Shown one piece after another: positions 36,756-46,192 of a DNA stretch of 64,000 bases. The notes under the pieces were generated by a model. That model made no database searches. It had not been told where the DNA came from and saw only the letters and a program-made list of their open reading frames with translations. Source of the stretch: Bin5 sp965200615 (GTDB taxonomy: Bacteria; Chloroflexota; Anaerolineae; Caldilineales; Caldilineaceae); assembly GCA_965200615.1 (NCBI GenBank), contig OZ241377.1:2046001-2110000 (forward strand), in the 5' to 3' direction. The position numbers and the translations under genes are program-made. How positions within the stretch are numbered: the first letter of the stretch is position 1; each line of letters opens with the position of its first letter.

Positions 36756-38198
36756 TCACCACAACGACCCCAGCGGCTCACACGCATTATACACCTCACA
36801 CGCCAACCGAACTGCAAACAACTCCGCCTCCAGCATCGAGACCTCCACCCGCACCGGCCGCCCCACCAACTCCCCGATATCCTCCCGCTCCCGCCAGCGC
36901 GGATGAGCGTACAGATGATCCCCGCTGATCGGCAGCGCCTCCTCCCACGTATAACCGGGAATCGGCTGCGCCGTCGCCCCGTCCAGCATCTGCACGCGGA
37001 CGCCGGTGTGCGCCATAGTGCGGACGTTCAGGCGGATTTCACCGTCGCGCGGGATGATTACCTTAGTGCGCAGTACACCCTCGCGGCCCCATGTCTTCAA
37101 GGAACAGAAACCGTCCAGCCGCATCTCGTAGAGCATCGGGCTGCGGTAGCCGCTGCCGTACGGCCAGTCCGTCTCCTTGTCGACGCGGGCCGCATGGCCG
37201 CCGTAATCGCCGATGACGAAGAAGAGAAGCCTGTCGTCCTGCGTACGCAGCATCTCCTTGCCGTAGGCCGACCCGCCCCCAACCTGGCCGTAGTCGCGCA
37301 CCCCGATAAACGGCTCGCGTTCAGTCCGGTACCAGTACAGCCCGTTGTAGCTGTAGGTCAACTGCGTGTCCATACGCCCGAAATACTTGATCTGCGGCCA
37401 GTTGCTGCTGAGGCTCACCTCCTCGAAGCGGTCGCTGGTCATGATGTTGAGCAACCCGATGTAGAAGTCCTCATACGGCCGCGGGGGCATGTCGTACAGC
37501 TCCGTCCCCACCCGGTCCAGCGCGTCGGGCTGCATGATCGTGACCGGCCGCGTAAACTCCCTGAAATCGGTCGTCGTCGACATCGCCACGCGGCGGTCGC
37601 CGTAGACCGGACGCACAAAGAGCTGGTAGAACTCGGCCTCCCGGTTCCACAGAATATCTCCCGCAATGTCGGAACCCGGGTCCAGCCACGGCCCTGACCG
37701 GTCGACAGTGAACTGCACACCGTCATCCGAGAACCCGCCCCAGGTCAGATGCCGCGGCACATCCAGCACCGCCGATGCGTAGCCCCGCTCCGCCAGCGGC
37801 GTCCCTGCCAGCGAATGCACCGCGTGCGCCCAGATCGGCGCGCCGTCCTGGTCGACTACCACATCGTCAAAGCTGCGCCAGGCCGGCCCAGGGGTAGGAT
37901 TGTAGACAGGGTTGGGCCAGTTACTGGGGTCGTCGGACAGCAGGCGGAACTGAAACTCACCCGCGCTGATTCCCGGCGTGCGGTCGCGGCTCTGGCGGCC
38001 TGGAAACGCGATCAAATACAGCGCGTATTTGCCCAGCCTCTCATCGTAGAAGGCGGTGGGATAGCCCCCGTATCCGTCCCAGCCGGCCGGGTAGAACTCT
38101 GTGAAGATCTCCTTCACAAATGTCGGTTTTCCCCAGACGCGTTCCAGGCAGTCGCGGCGTTCGAGCATCCAGTCGTCGAAGAACCATATGCCTCTCAT
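36756..38198 (-). CDS. predicted beta-propeller glycoside hydrolase-like protein (paralogue 3)
   Basis: The 480-residue protein is the most divergent of the four paralogues. It starts directly at the conserved region (RGIWFFDDWMLERRDCLERVWG). It keeps blade motifs such as YPTAFYDERLGKYALYLIAF, TWGGFSDDGVQFTVDRSGPW, YSYNGLYWYRTEREPFIG and DRLLFFVIGDYGGH. The start overlaps the stop of the upstream paralogue (ATGA, 38195-38198), so translation is coupled. Catalytic residues cannot be assigned; a role in cleaving an imported glycoside is inferred. Confidence 0.75.
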   Translation of the reverse strand: MRGIWFFDDWMLERRDCLERVWGKPTFVKEIFTEFYPAGWDGYGGYPTAFYDERLGKYALYLIAFPGRQSRDRTPGISAGEFQFRLLSDDPSNWPNPVYNPTPGPAWRSFDDVVVDQDGAPIWAHAVHSLAGTPLAERGYASAVLDVPRHLTWGGFSDDGVQFTVDRSGPWLDPGSDIAGDILWNREAEFYQLFVRPVYGDRRVAMSTTTDFREFTRPVTIMQPDALDRVGTELYDMPPRPYEDFYIGLLNIMTSDRFEEVSLSSNWPQIKYFGRMDTQLTYSYNGLYWYRTEREPFIGVRDYGQVGGGSAYGKEMLRTQDDRLLFFVIGDYGGHAARVDKETDWPYGSGYRSPMLYEMRLDGFCSLKTWGREGVLRTKVIIPRDGEIRLNVRTMAHTGVRVQMLDGATAQPIPGYTWEEALPISGDHLYAHPRWREREDIGELVGRPVRVEVSMLEAELFAVRLACEVYNACEPLGSLW

Positions 38199-39718
38199 GG
38201 CTGGCCCGCTTCCCCAATGCGAAAGCTGTAAAGTCTTGCATTGTGCAGGTGGAACCGCAGACGCAAGGGCTGCCCGATCGGAAGGCGCGCGTTCTCTCGC
38301 CAGCGCACGGTATGACGTACGCCATCGGTATGGATCGTCTGGCAGTCCTCTTGTGCGAAATCCGGCAGAGGTTCGCCTGCGGCGGACAGCATCTCAACCG
38401 CCAAACTGCCGCCGCGCGCGTCCACGTTGACCTCCAGCCCCCCGCCCGCAAGCTGCAGCGGCGCCGTCTCCACCACACCGCCGAAATGGCCGGCGTCCAG
38501 CGAGACGAAGCCGTCCAGCCGCCATTTCGCCAGCCCGATGGAGATCGTCTTGGGCGGCATCGGGCCACCGTGCATCGTACTGACCGCCGTATAGTAGTGC
38601 CAGACCTCGTCCCCGCGGATCAGCGGGCGGTCCGCCGAGCAGAGAATACAGCCGGCGTCAAAGCTGCCAAGCTCACCGCGTGGGATGATCGGCGAGCGGT
38701 CTTCAAAACGATGCCAGTTGCGCCCATCCCGGCTATGGACGAGCTGGGCCGCAATCGGGCCGTCCCACGGGGCCTGGTCGATCTCGGCCCCGGACTCGGA
38801 TATCACTGCCGGCGCGTGCAGGCCTTTGCTGCCATCGGCGGCAACCGAAGCTGGCATCCCGGACTCGCCGCGGGCGTCCTTGATCACGTCAAACACAGGC
38901 AGAAACCCGAGAAATCGGCCCCCATAGACAAAACCTGACATGCCGTAGAACTCGGTCCGTTGTCCGGGGTCCTGAATCCAGGCGTCATCCAGCTCGTCGG
39001 GGACCAGACACACGCCATGGCTTGTCCACGTCGTGAAGTCGGGGCTCGTGGCCACGGCGACCAGGCGCCTCACGTGCCCGCGCACCTTTCCCCACAGGCG
39101 GTGGAAGGCGAAGTAGTCCCCCGTGTGGGGGTGGCGGGCCACCGTGACCGCCTCCAGGATCTCGTCGCGCATAAGAATCGAGTCACTGCCGTACTCGCGC
39201 CAGTTCAGCCCATCAGCCGAATGCGCGATCCAATAACCGTCATTGCCCTCCTCCCAGTTCCAGGCAGCAATTTTGAAACGATATTCGGGTGGCGCGTCGG
39301 TGTCGACGATGACAGTAGGGCTGTGTTTGTCGAAGAAGAGAATGTTGTTGTCGCGTGAGCCGTCGAACTCGTGTTGGCTCAGACTGGGCTTCTCCCAGTG
39401 GACGCCGTCCTCAGACTCGGCATAGAGGACGATGTCTCCCGTCCGTCCGCGTAGGCCGGGCGCACGTGTCTGCTGCCCCCGCCCCAGACGCGTGTTATAC
39501 CACATGCGAAAGAGGCTGGCGTCGTTATCGTAGTGTACGCTGCCATAGATGTAGACGCGCCGCTCCTCCCACGGGCGGTCCGGCCGCAGAACCGGCTGCT
39601 CCAGCGTGCGCGCCGGGTGCAGCGTGCGCACGACCCCGCGCGTAGCGCTGATTACTGTGTCATCGACAAAAAGTTGAGGCTCCGAACCGATTTCAAGCGC
39701 ATCTTCAACTGTCTGCAC
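38195..39718 (-). CDS. predicted beta-propeller glycoside hydrolase-like protein (paralogue 4)
   Basis: The 507-residue protein is close to paralogue 1. Both share EPQLFVDDTVI-type starts, RGVVRTLHPxxxLExPVL, GRxWxRFExRSPIIPRG, SFDAGCILCSADRP and HYYTAxxTMHGGPMPPKT. It contains an extra stretch of about 26 residues (DNA about 38779-38878) absent from paralogue 1, rich in Ala/Ser/Gly. It is the first propeller gene after the oligopeptide-type ABC importer genes and overlaps the next by 4 bp. The arrangement suggests import by the ABC system and intracellular hydrolysis. Confidence 0.75.
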   Translation of the reverse strand: MQTVEDALEIGSEPQLFVDDTVISATRGVVRTLHPARTLEQPVLRPDRPWEERRVYIYGSVHYDNDASLFRMWYNTRLGRGQQTRAPGLRGRTGDIVLYAESEDGVHWEKPSLSQHEFDGSRDNNILFFDKHSPTVIVDTDAPPEYRFKIAAWNWEEGNDGYWIAHSADGLNWREYGSDSILMRDEILEAVTVARHPHTGDYFAFHRLWGKVRGHVRRLVAVATSPDFTTWTSHGVCLVPDELDDAWIQDPGQRTEFYGMSGFVYGGRFLGFLPVFDVIKDARGESGMPASVAADGSKGLHAPAVISESGAEIDQAPWDGPIAAQLVHSRDGRNWHRFEDRSPIIPRGELGSFDAGCILCSADRPLIRGDEVWHYYTAVSTMHGGPMPPKTISIGLAKWRLDGFVSLDAGHFGGVVETAPLQLAGGGLEVNVDARGGSLAVEMLSAAGEPLPDFAQEDCQTIHTDGVRHTVRWRENARLPIGQPLRLRFHLHNARLYSFRIGEAGQP

Positions 39719-39785
39719 AGAGTCTGTCTCCCTGCAAAGGGATTCGAGTGAGTTTGCTCTCGTTTAGCGGGTACCGTCCCCGTCA

Positions 39786-40763
39786 TCACGCCAAGTGGCA
39801 AGCCACCCAGTGCCCCGGCTGCACCTCGCGCAGCTCCGGCGATTCGACTTGGCAGCGCTCCTCGGCGATAGGGCAGCGCGGGTGGAAGCGGCAACCGGAC
39901 GGCGGATTGACAGCGCTCGACACCTCACCTTCCAGAATGATGCGCTGATGTTTGCGCGCCAGCCTCGGGTCCGTCCACGGCACCGCGCTCAGCAACGCCT
40001 GCGTATATGGGTGAAGCGGCGCATCGTAGATCTCCACACCCTGCGCCAGCTCCACGATCAGACCCAGGTACATCACCGCGATGCGGTCGCTGATATGGCG
40101 CACCACCCGCAAATCATGCGCGATGAACAGATAGGTCAGGTCCATCTCGTCCTGGAGGTCCTGCAGCAGATTGAGGATCTGCGCCTGGATCGAGACATCG
40201 AGCGAGGAGACGGGTTCATCAAGGATAACGAAGTCGGGGTCAACCGCCAGAGCGCGGGCGATGCCGATGCGCTGGCGCTGGCCGCCGCTGAATTCATGGG
40301 GATAGCGATTGATGAAGTAAGGATTCAACCCGACGCGCTCCATCAGCTCCTGGACGCGTTCTCTGGCCTCATCGCGCGTCTGGCTGAGTTTGTGGATCAT
40401 CAGAGGCTCGGCAATCGCTTTGCCGATCGTCATGCGGGGGTCGAGCGAGGCGTACGGGTCCTGGAAGATGATCTGCATCCCGTTTCTGAACCGGCGCAGC
40501 TCCTTGTCACTCAACTGGCAAAGGTCAGTGCCCCCAAAATGAACGGAGCCCGACGTTGCCCGCATCAGCTGCAGAATTGTCCGTCCCGTCGTCGTCTTGC
40601 CGCAGCCGCTCTCGCCGACCAGACCCAGGGTCTTGCCGCGCCAAATGTCGAAGCTCACCCCGTCAACCGCCCGCACCACGTCCGCCGGGCGCAGCAGGGT
40701 CCGCCTCGGCATGCGAAAATGCTTGACCAGTGCGCGCACGCTCAACAGGGGCTGTTCATCCAT
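39786..40763 (-). CDS. dppF: oligopeptide/dipeptide-type ABC transporter ATP-binding protein (DppF-like)
   Basis: The 325-residue ATPase has Walker A GLVGESGCGKTT, Q-loop IIFQDPYASLDPRMTIG, the ABC signature SGGQRQRIGIARAL, Walker B FVILDEPVSSLD and the H-loop His. The C-terminal NPPSGCRFHPRCPIAEERC is the oligopeptide-ATPase extension with its Cys cluster. ATG 40763 is chosen because GGGAG lies 7 bp upstream. It is the last gene of the importer (44103-45866 SBP, DppB, DppC, DppD, DppF), directly upstream of propeller genes. Confidence 0.93.
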   Translation of the reverse strand: MDEQPLLSVRALVKHFRMPRRTLLRPADVVRAVDGVSFDIWRGKTLGLVGESGCGKTTTGRTILQLMRATSGSVHFGGTDLCQLSDKELRRFRNGMQIIFQDPYASLDPRMTIGKAIAEPLMIHKLSQTRDEARERVQELMERVGLNPYFINRYPHEFSGGQRQRIGIARALAVDPDFVILDEPVSSLDVSIQAQILNLLQDLQDEMDLTYLFIAHDLRVVRHISDRIAVMYLGLIVELAQGVEIYDAPLHPYTQALLSAVPWTDPRLARKHQRIILEGEVSSAVNPPSGCRFHPRCPIAEERCQVESPELREVQPGHWVACHLA

Positions 40764-40839
40764 GCTTCGCTCCCGAAACCCCATTCTGCTTCATGGCGCG
40801 ATCTCCGCTCCAGTACCAAATGCCCGCACGCAATACGCA

Positions 40840-41877
40840 CTACTCCGAACGTAGTGGCATCACCTTCCAGCACGCCGCCTGCGACTCGCCGTACTGCTCC
40901 AACACCGGCTCATCCTCCCGGCAGCGGTCGTCGGCCAGCGGGCAGCGGGGCCAGAACTTGCAACCGGTCGGCAGGCTGGCCAGGTCGGGCGGCAACCCGC
41001 TGATCGAGTACAGGCGGTCCCCGGGTTCGCTGTCCAGGGAGGGGACGGAACCAAGCAGCCCTTGCGTATAAGGATGGCGGGGATTCAGCAGCACGTCATC
41101 GACAGGCCCGATCTCGACCATGCGGCCGGCGTACATCACCGCAACCCGGTCGCAGCTGCCGGCGACGATGCCCATGTCGTGCGTAATGAAGAGCGCGGTC
41201 ATGCCGGCCTCCTGCGCCAACTGCTTGATCAGGTCCAGAATCTGCGCCTGCACCGTCACGTCGAGCGCGGTGGTCGGCTCGTCGGCCAGCAGCAGACGGG
41301 GCTCGCACGAAAAGGCGATCGCGATCATCACCCGCTGCCGCATGCCGCCGCTGAACTGGTGGATGTAATTGTCAAAGCGGGCCCGCGGCGAGGGGATACC
41401 GACGTGTTCGAGAAGCTCCAGTGCGCGTTCCTGCGCCTCCTGCCGGCTCAGGTCAAGGTGAATCTCCATCGCCTCGCTGATCTGGCGGCCAATCGTCATC
41501 GTCGGCGTCAGCGCGGTCATCGGCTCCTGAAAGACCATCGCGATCTTGCCGCCCCGGATCTTCTTCATCTCCTCGGAGCCGCACTGCAGCAGGTTCTTTC
41601 CTTCGAAGTTGATCTCACCTGCCACCGCTTGGCCGTTTCCCGGCAGCAAACCCATTATCGACAGCGCCGTCATCGTCTTGCCGCAGCCGCTCTCGCCCAC
41701 CAGACCCAATACCTCGCCTTCGTAGAGGTCCAGCGACAGCCCGTCGACTGCACGGACGGTACCCTGTTTGGTCTCGAACTGTGTGTGCAACGCCTGGATC
41801 CGGAGTAGGGGAATGGCGTCCGGTTCGTCCCCGTTTGTCAGCGGGATCTCTTGCTGGGAATCACGGTCCGTACCCAT
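40840..41877 (-). CDS. dppD: oligopeptide/dipeptide-type ABC transporter ATP-binding protein (DppD-like)
   Basis: The 345-residue ATPase has Walker A GLVGESGCGKTMTALSIMG, Q-loop VFQEPMTALTPTMTIG, signature FSGGMRQRVMIAIAF, Walker B LLLADEPTTALDV and the LFITHDMGIVAGSCDRV segment. The C-terminal LPTGCKFWPRCPLADDRC is the typical oligopeptide-family tail. The gene begins 4 bp after the DppC stop. It pairs with the DppF-like ATPase as a heterodimer. Confidence 0.93.
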   Translation of the reverse strand: MGTDRDSQQEIPLTNGDEPDAIPLLRIQALHTQFETKQGTVRAVDGLSLDLYEGEVLGLVGESGCGKTMTALSIMGLLPGNGQAVAGEINFEGKNLLQCGSEEMKKIRGGKIAMVFQEPMTALTPTMTIGRQISEAMEIHLDLSRQEAQERALELLEHVGIPSPRARFDNYIHQFSGGMRQRVMIAIAFSCEPRLLLADEPTTALDVTVQAQILDLIKQLAQEAGMTALFITHDMGIVAGSCDRVAVMYAGRMVEIGPVDDVLLNPRHPYTQGLLGSVPSLDSEPGDRLYSISGLPPDLASLPTGCKFWPRCPLADDRCREDEPVLEQYGESQAACWKVMPLRSE

Positions 41878-41881
41878 CGCT

Positions 41882-42850
41882 TCAACGCCGCCTTTGCTCA
41901 GGATTGAGCGCGTCGTTCAGTCCATCCCCCAGGAAGTTGAAGCCGAGCACCACGATTGCCAGTACAATCCCCGGCATCAACACCAGGTGCGGGTTGAAGC
42001 GCCACTGCCCTAGGCTGTCGCTGATCATCTCCCCCCAGCTTGCGCCCGGCGGCTGAATGCCGACCCCCAGGAAACTCAGCGACGCCTCCGACAACATCGC
42101 GCCCCCAAAACCGACCGTAATCGAGACGATCAGCGGACCCAGGCTGTTGGGGACCAGGTGGTTGAGGATAATGGTCCAGTTCGACGCGCCCAAGGCCCGC
42201 TCGGCCTCGATAAACTCCTTTTCGCGCAGTGAAAGGATCTGCCCCCTCACCAGCCGCGCCTTCCCATACCACTGTACCAATGTCAGCGCGCCGAAGATCA
42301 CCAGATAGTCCAGGTAGACGCGGTTCGACTCGGACAGCGTCCACCCGTACTGCTCCTGCAATTGGAGTTGCAGTTCGAGCACTTTTTCGCGAAAGACGAC
42401 GCTGATGAAGGCGGCCAGGAGAATATCGGGGAACGCCATCGTAATATCGGCCATGCGCATAACGGCGGCGTCAACCCAGCCGCCCAGAAATGCGCCGGCC
42501 GCGCCCAGCACAACGCCCAGAACAGTCGTGCCGATCGTGACGATCAGACCCACCAGAAAGGCCGTGCGCGCGCCATGCAGGATGCGGGTCAACATATCGC
42601 GGCCCAAGCCGTCTGTCCCCAGCCAGTGGTCGAGGCTAGGTCCCTCGTTGATTCTGAAGAGGTCCTGTTGGGTGTAGTCATACGGGGACAGCCAGGGCCC
42701 GAAGATGGAAACGAAGACGAGCAGGAAGGCGACGAAGACCCCGAATATCGCCAGCCGGTTGCGCATCAGCTGCTCCAGGGCATCCTGCCACAGGCTGCGC
42801 TGCTCCGGCATGGCAAACAGCTCGTGCTGGGTGTTGGCCTCGGCGGTCAC
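41882..42850 (-). CDS. dppC: oligopeptide/dipeptide-type ABC transporter permease (DppC-like)
   Basis: The 322-residue permease has the N-terminal DppC/OppC domain (LWQDALEQLMRNRLAIFG), HWLGTDGLGRDMLTRILHGARTAFLVG and the EAA region ERALGASNWTIILNHLVPN. About six transmembrane helices are present. I chose GTG 42850, 8 bp after GAGG, instead of an in-frame TTG at 42892. An extra hydrophilic segment around residue 180 (LQLQLQEQYGWTLSESNRVYLD) lies in a loop. Confidence 0.9.
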   Translation of the reverse strand: MTAEANTQHELFAMPEQRSLWQDALEQLMRNRLAIFGVFVAFLLVFVSIFGPWLSPYDYTQQDLFRINEGPSLDHWLGTDGLGRDMLTRILHGARTAFLVGLIVTIGTTVLGVVLGAAGAFLGGWVDAAVMRMADITMAFPDILLAAFISVVFREKVLELQLQLQEQYGWTLSESNRVYLDYLVIFGALTLVQWYGKARLVRGQILSLREKEFIEAERALGASNWTIILNHLVPNSLGPLIVSITVGFGGAMLSEASLSFLGVGIQPPGASWGEMISDSLGQWRFNPHLVLMPGIVLAIVVLGFNFLGDGLNDALNPEQRRR

Positions 42851-42984
42851 TCTGATAACCTCAAAAAAAGTTGGACTCTGGCGTTTTAGCAAAGCAGGCT
42901 GCCGCGCGTCGCCGGAAACTGGTCGACGCCACAGATCGAGGTATTTCAGGTCCCATCGCGAATACTATGAGTTCCCCACCGCGT

Positions 42985-43980
42985 TCAATTGTAGGTGACT
43001 CGCGGATCCAGCCCGCCATATAAGAGATCGGTCAGCAGGTTGACCGTCACGATGATCAATGACTGAAACAGGACGACTCCCATAAACACCGCATGATCGC
43101 CCGACAAGAGCGTCTGAATCGCCAGCTTGCCAATGCCGGGAATGTTGAAAATCTGCTCGACAAAGAGACTGCCCGTCAGCAGCCCGCTTGTGATCAGGCC
43201 CATCGAGGTCAGTACCGGAATCATCGCCGTACGCAGCATATGACGCGTCACCACCAGCCGCTCCGGCATGCCCTTGGCGCGAGCCGTACGCACAAAGTCC
43301 TTGCCCAGCACCTCCACAATGCCGGCTCGCGTCTGTCGCACGATCACCAGCATCGGGCCGAACGCCAGCACAATGGCCGGCAGAATTGCCTGCCGCGAGA
43401 ACATGCCGTCCCATCCCCCGACAGTTTTAAAAACGGGAATTTTGAGTACAAATACGATGAGAAGGACCGGCCCAATCACATAGGCCGGGATCGAGCTGGC
43501 GATGATCGAACTGGTAACGATCGTGTAATCGACGGCTGTATTCTGCTTGACGGCTGCGAGAACGCCAAGCAAAATGGCGAAAGTAACAAGGAAAACCAGC
43601 GCCCAAAAGGACAGCTGCGCGGTGATCCCAAGGCGGCCAACCACCATCTCCCTCACACCCGTGCTCGTGCCGGAGAAACCTGCCCCCCGACCCTCTCCGA
43701 CCGCTCTGTCACTTGCCACGCCTCCGAATGACGATAAAGACTGGCCCCAGTTGCCTCCAAACATCGCCCCCATATAGTCAAGAAACTGGATCAGGAAAGG
43801 CCGGTCCAGGCCGAGCGCCTTCTTGACCTCCGCGTACCGCGCTTCGTCCTCCCATTCCTCTCCCAGCACCGCGCGCACAGGATCGATGGGACCAAAATAG
43901 CCCAACGTAAACGTGATCAACATCACAACGACGACGATCGGCACCAGCGAAGCCAGCCTGCGCACGGTGTACAGGAACAT
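42985..43980 (-). CDS. dppB: oligopeptide/dipeptide-type ABC transporter permease (DppB-like)
   Basis: The 331-residue permease starts with a helix (MFLYTVRRLASLVPIVVVVM), followed by LGLDRPFLIQFLDYMG. It ends with the EAA-type region VRTARAKGMPERLVVTRHMLRTAMIPVLT, and has six transmembrane spans. A glycine/serine-rich stretch of about 25 residues (near 85-110, VASDRAVGEGRGAGFSG) interrupts the usual GDLGxS loop and looks like a low-complexity insertion. It follows the binding-protein gene by 122 bp of CT-rich spacer. Confidence 0.9.
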   Translation of the reverse strand: MFLYTVRRLASLVPIVVVVMLITFTLGYFGPIDPVRAVLGEEWEDEARYAEVKKALGLDRPFLIQFLDYMGAMFGGNWGQSLSSFGGVASDRAVGEGRGAGFSGTSTGVREMVVGRLGITAQLSFWALVFLVTFAILLGVLAAVKQNTAVDYTIVTSSIIASSIPAYVIGPVLLIVFVLKIPVFKTVGGWDGMFSRQAILPAIVLAFGPMLVIVRQTRAGIVEVLGKDFVRTARAKGMPERLVVTRHMLRTAMIPVLTSMGLITSGLLTGSLFVEQIFNIPGIGKLAIQTLLSGDHAVFMGVVLFQSLIIVTVNLLTDLLYGGLDPRVTYN

Positions 43981-44102
43981 ATCGACAGCCAGAATGCCTA
44001 GGGATTACGAGGAATTTGAACGGGGAGAGAGATGCCGAAACCTATCTCTCTCCCTTGTACTCTCTTCTCTTACAATTTCACATCACGCCACCGCCAGCCG
44101 CT

Positions 44103-45866
44103 CTAACGCGCCGCGATGAAGAGATGCTCCGGATTGCGTACACCGTGGTCCAGGCTGCCGAACAGGGAGTTCCAATCGCTCACCCACGGCTTAACGAGCA
44201 TGTAGGCCGGCTCGGTGAAGTGGCCGATGCTGTACACGTCCTCGAAGAACTGACGTCCAGCCTCCTGATACATCGGTATCGCCTCGGCCAGGTCCATCGT
44301 CGAGTCAGCAGTCATGCACAGCTCTTCAGCATCCGGTGGGCCCCACGATTCCGCGCGCGAGCGGTTGTATGTCCCGATCGGCGACGCGTTTTCGCATACC
44401 GCCGAGAGACCCGGATAGCGGGCCGCATACGAGCGGCGTACGATGTGATACAGTTCCGGATTGGCCAGGAACACGTCGCGCGAGCGCTCGATGATAACTT
44501 CGATTCCAAGGTTCTGTTTCCAGTACTGCTGCATCGCCTGCGCGATGCGTGTCAGATGGCCGACCTGGCCGCCAAAGCCGGCCTCTCCCACGTGTAGCCG
44601 GATCTGCGGCAAGTTTTCAACCGAACCGTAGCTGGACTCAGCGATCAGCTGGCGGGCCAGCTCCGGATCATAGCTGGGCGTATGGCATTCGCCCTCGATG
44701 AATCCCGGCCAGCCCATCGGAATCAACTGACAGGCCGGCTGCCACATCCCCCGCAACAGCGTATCGGCGATCACCTTGAAATCGACCGCATGGGCCAGTG
44801 CCTGCCGCACCTTGGTATCATCCATCGGGGGTATATCGCGGGCGATGTAGAAGCTGCGGCTCACTTCATACTGGAACGGGAACATCTCTGCGCTCGTGGC
44901 GCGGCCCGGCTCCAGCAGATCGGCGGCCTCCAGCGGGCCATACTTCTCCGAAACGTCGTACTCGTCGTTCTCATACGCGATCAGGGCCGTCTGCGTGTCA
45001 GAGTAGTACTTGAGCACCACCTTCTCCAGGATCGGGGCATCCCCGCGCCAGTTGGGATTGGGGACGAGCTCGAACGAGTCCGGCTCGGAAGGCCCGACCC
45101 ATATCGGCTCCGTCGCGATCATGAAGGGCCCGGTCGCGCCGTGGCCAACGAACCAGGGCGTCTCATCCTCAGCCGGCGGTCTGTAGTGGGACGTCTCCGC
45201 CATCAGGAATCGGTGCGGCAGCGAGAGAATTGCGGCAAAATCGCGGAAGGGCTGCGTCAACTCGATCTGCACCGTCAGCTCGTCAATGACAGTGACGCCC
45301 TCCAGCTCGGTGGCCGGATTCTCCTCGTCCCGCATCGCGTCGTAGCCCTTGATGAAGCGGGCGTAGGTCGTGCCGCGCGAGCCGGTGTTGGGCGAAGCGT
45401 GAAGTTCAATCGACTTCTTCACGTCCTCCGCCGTAAACGGTTCGCCGTCCGCGGCTACGACCCCCTCCTTCACCGTGATCGTCCAGACCGTCTCATCCTC
45501 GCTGGCCGTGAATCCCTCCGCCAGCCGGCCTTCCAACGTTCCGTCCTCATTCATCCAGAAGAGCGTCTCGAAGGCCATGTTGAGCATGCCCGAGACCGCG
45601 TATCCGGCTGAGGTCTCGAACGGATAGGGATAACGCTGGCCGTAGTAGGTGCCCCAGCGCAGAACCTGTTCATCCGCCCTGGGCGTGTCCGCGGCCAGTG
45701 AAGGCCGTTCGCGCCATACCGGCGACCAGGGCATGTACGAGGTCGTTTCCGACATCTGGGCCTCTGCCGGCGGAGCGCCCGCGGGCGGCGCACATGCTGC
45801 GCTCACCGCCAGCGCCAAAAGAACTGTCAGACCAATCAGCAGTTTGGATCTTCGGAATGCCTTCAT
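44103..45866 (-). CDS. family 5 ABC transporter substrate-binding lipoprotein
   Basis: This 587-residue binding protein starts at ATG 45866, about 9 bp after AAGGAGA. The signal peptide ends at a lipobox (SAAC). The mature part has family-5 hallmarks, including LAEGFTASEDETVWTITVKE, GEPFTAEDVKKSIE, LEKVVLKYYSDTQTALIAYE and DDTKVRQALAHAVDF. Members bind oligopeptides, nickel or oligosaccharides. Here the downstream glycosidase-like genes make an oligosaccharide or glycoside the more likely cargo. It heads the operon SBP-DppB-C-D-F. Confidence 0.93.
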   Translation of the reverse strand: MKAFRRSKLLIGLTVLLALAVSAACAPPAGAPPAEAQMSETTSYMPWSPVWRERPSLAADTPRADEQVLRWGTYYGQRYPYPFETSAGYAVSGMLNMAFETLFWMNEDGTLEGRLAEGFTASEDETVWTITVKEGVVAADGEPFTAEDVKKSIELHASPNTGSRGTTYARFIKGYDAMRDEENPATELEGVTVIDELTVQIELTQPFRDFAAILSLPHRFLMAETSHYRPPAEDETPWFVGHGATGPFMIATEPIWVGPSEPDSFELVPNPNWRGDAPILEKVVLKYYSDTQTALIAYENDEYDVSEKYGPLEAADLLEPGRATSAEMFPFQYEVSRSFYIARDIPPMDDTKVRQALAHAVDFKVIADTLLRGMWQPACQLIPMGWPGFIEGECHTPSYDPELARQLIAESSYGSVENLPQIRLHVGEAGFGGQVGHLTRIAQAMQQYWKQNLGIEVIIERSRDVFLANPELYHIVRRSYAARYPGLSAVCENASPIGTYNRSRAESWGPPDAEELCMTADSTMDLAEAIPMYQEAGRQFFEDVYSIGHFTEPAYMLVKPWVSDWNSLFGSLDHGVRNPEHLFIAAR

Positions 45867-45925
45867 TTTGACTGTTCTCCTTGAGTTGTTTAATACGTGA
45901 ATTCCGACATTTTGTCCTATCGTGT

Positions 45926-46192
45926 TCAACGGTATGCTTCTCCACGGGATTTTATCTGTGCAACAAGTATAGATGATGTGTCATCACGTATGGAGCAGAG
46001 CAATCGATAGTTGCCAACTCGATAAATCCACAGTCTTTCATCTGAGTTCTTCATCTGCTTACCTCGCAAACGCGCATCTTCTTCTTTTGCAATCCGATCA
46101 TCCATGAAGTTGATAATGCGGTCTGCCGTTCTACGATTTACTCTACGGAGAAACCGGAGCGCGTCCCTGGAGTAACTAATCTTCCAAGTCAA
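45926..46192 (-). CDS. RelE/ParE-superfamily toxin
   Basis: The 88-residue protein has the RelE/ParE fold pattern: WKISYSRDALRFLRRVNRRTADRI, then ERLWIYRVGNYRLLCSIRDD, then ILVAQIKSRGEAYR. This is the usual helix-helix-sheet order with the basic C-terminal residues of ribosome-dependent mRNases. The start is TTG 46192, inside the antitoxin gene (17-bp overlap), so translation is coupled. The pair is more AT-rich than its neighbours, which suggests acquisition. Confidence 0.85.
   Translation of the reverse strand: MTWKISYSRDALRFLRRVNRRTADRIINFMDDRIAKEEDARLRGKQMKNSDERLWIYRVGNYRLLCSIRDDTSSILVAQIKSRGEAYR

Noticed and set aside
36529..36762. 77-codon minus-strand frame overlapping the IS1 right end
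   Set aside because: It runs into the inverted repeat and the propeller gene end; the alternative frame with a ribosome site at 36640 is more gene-like.
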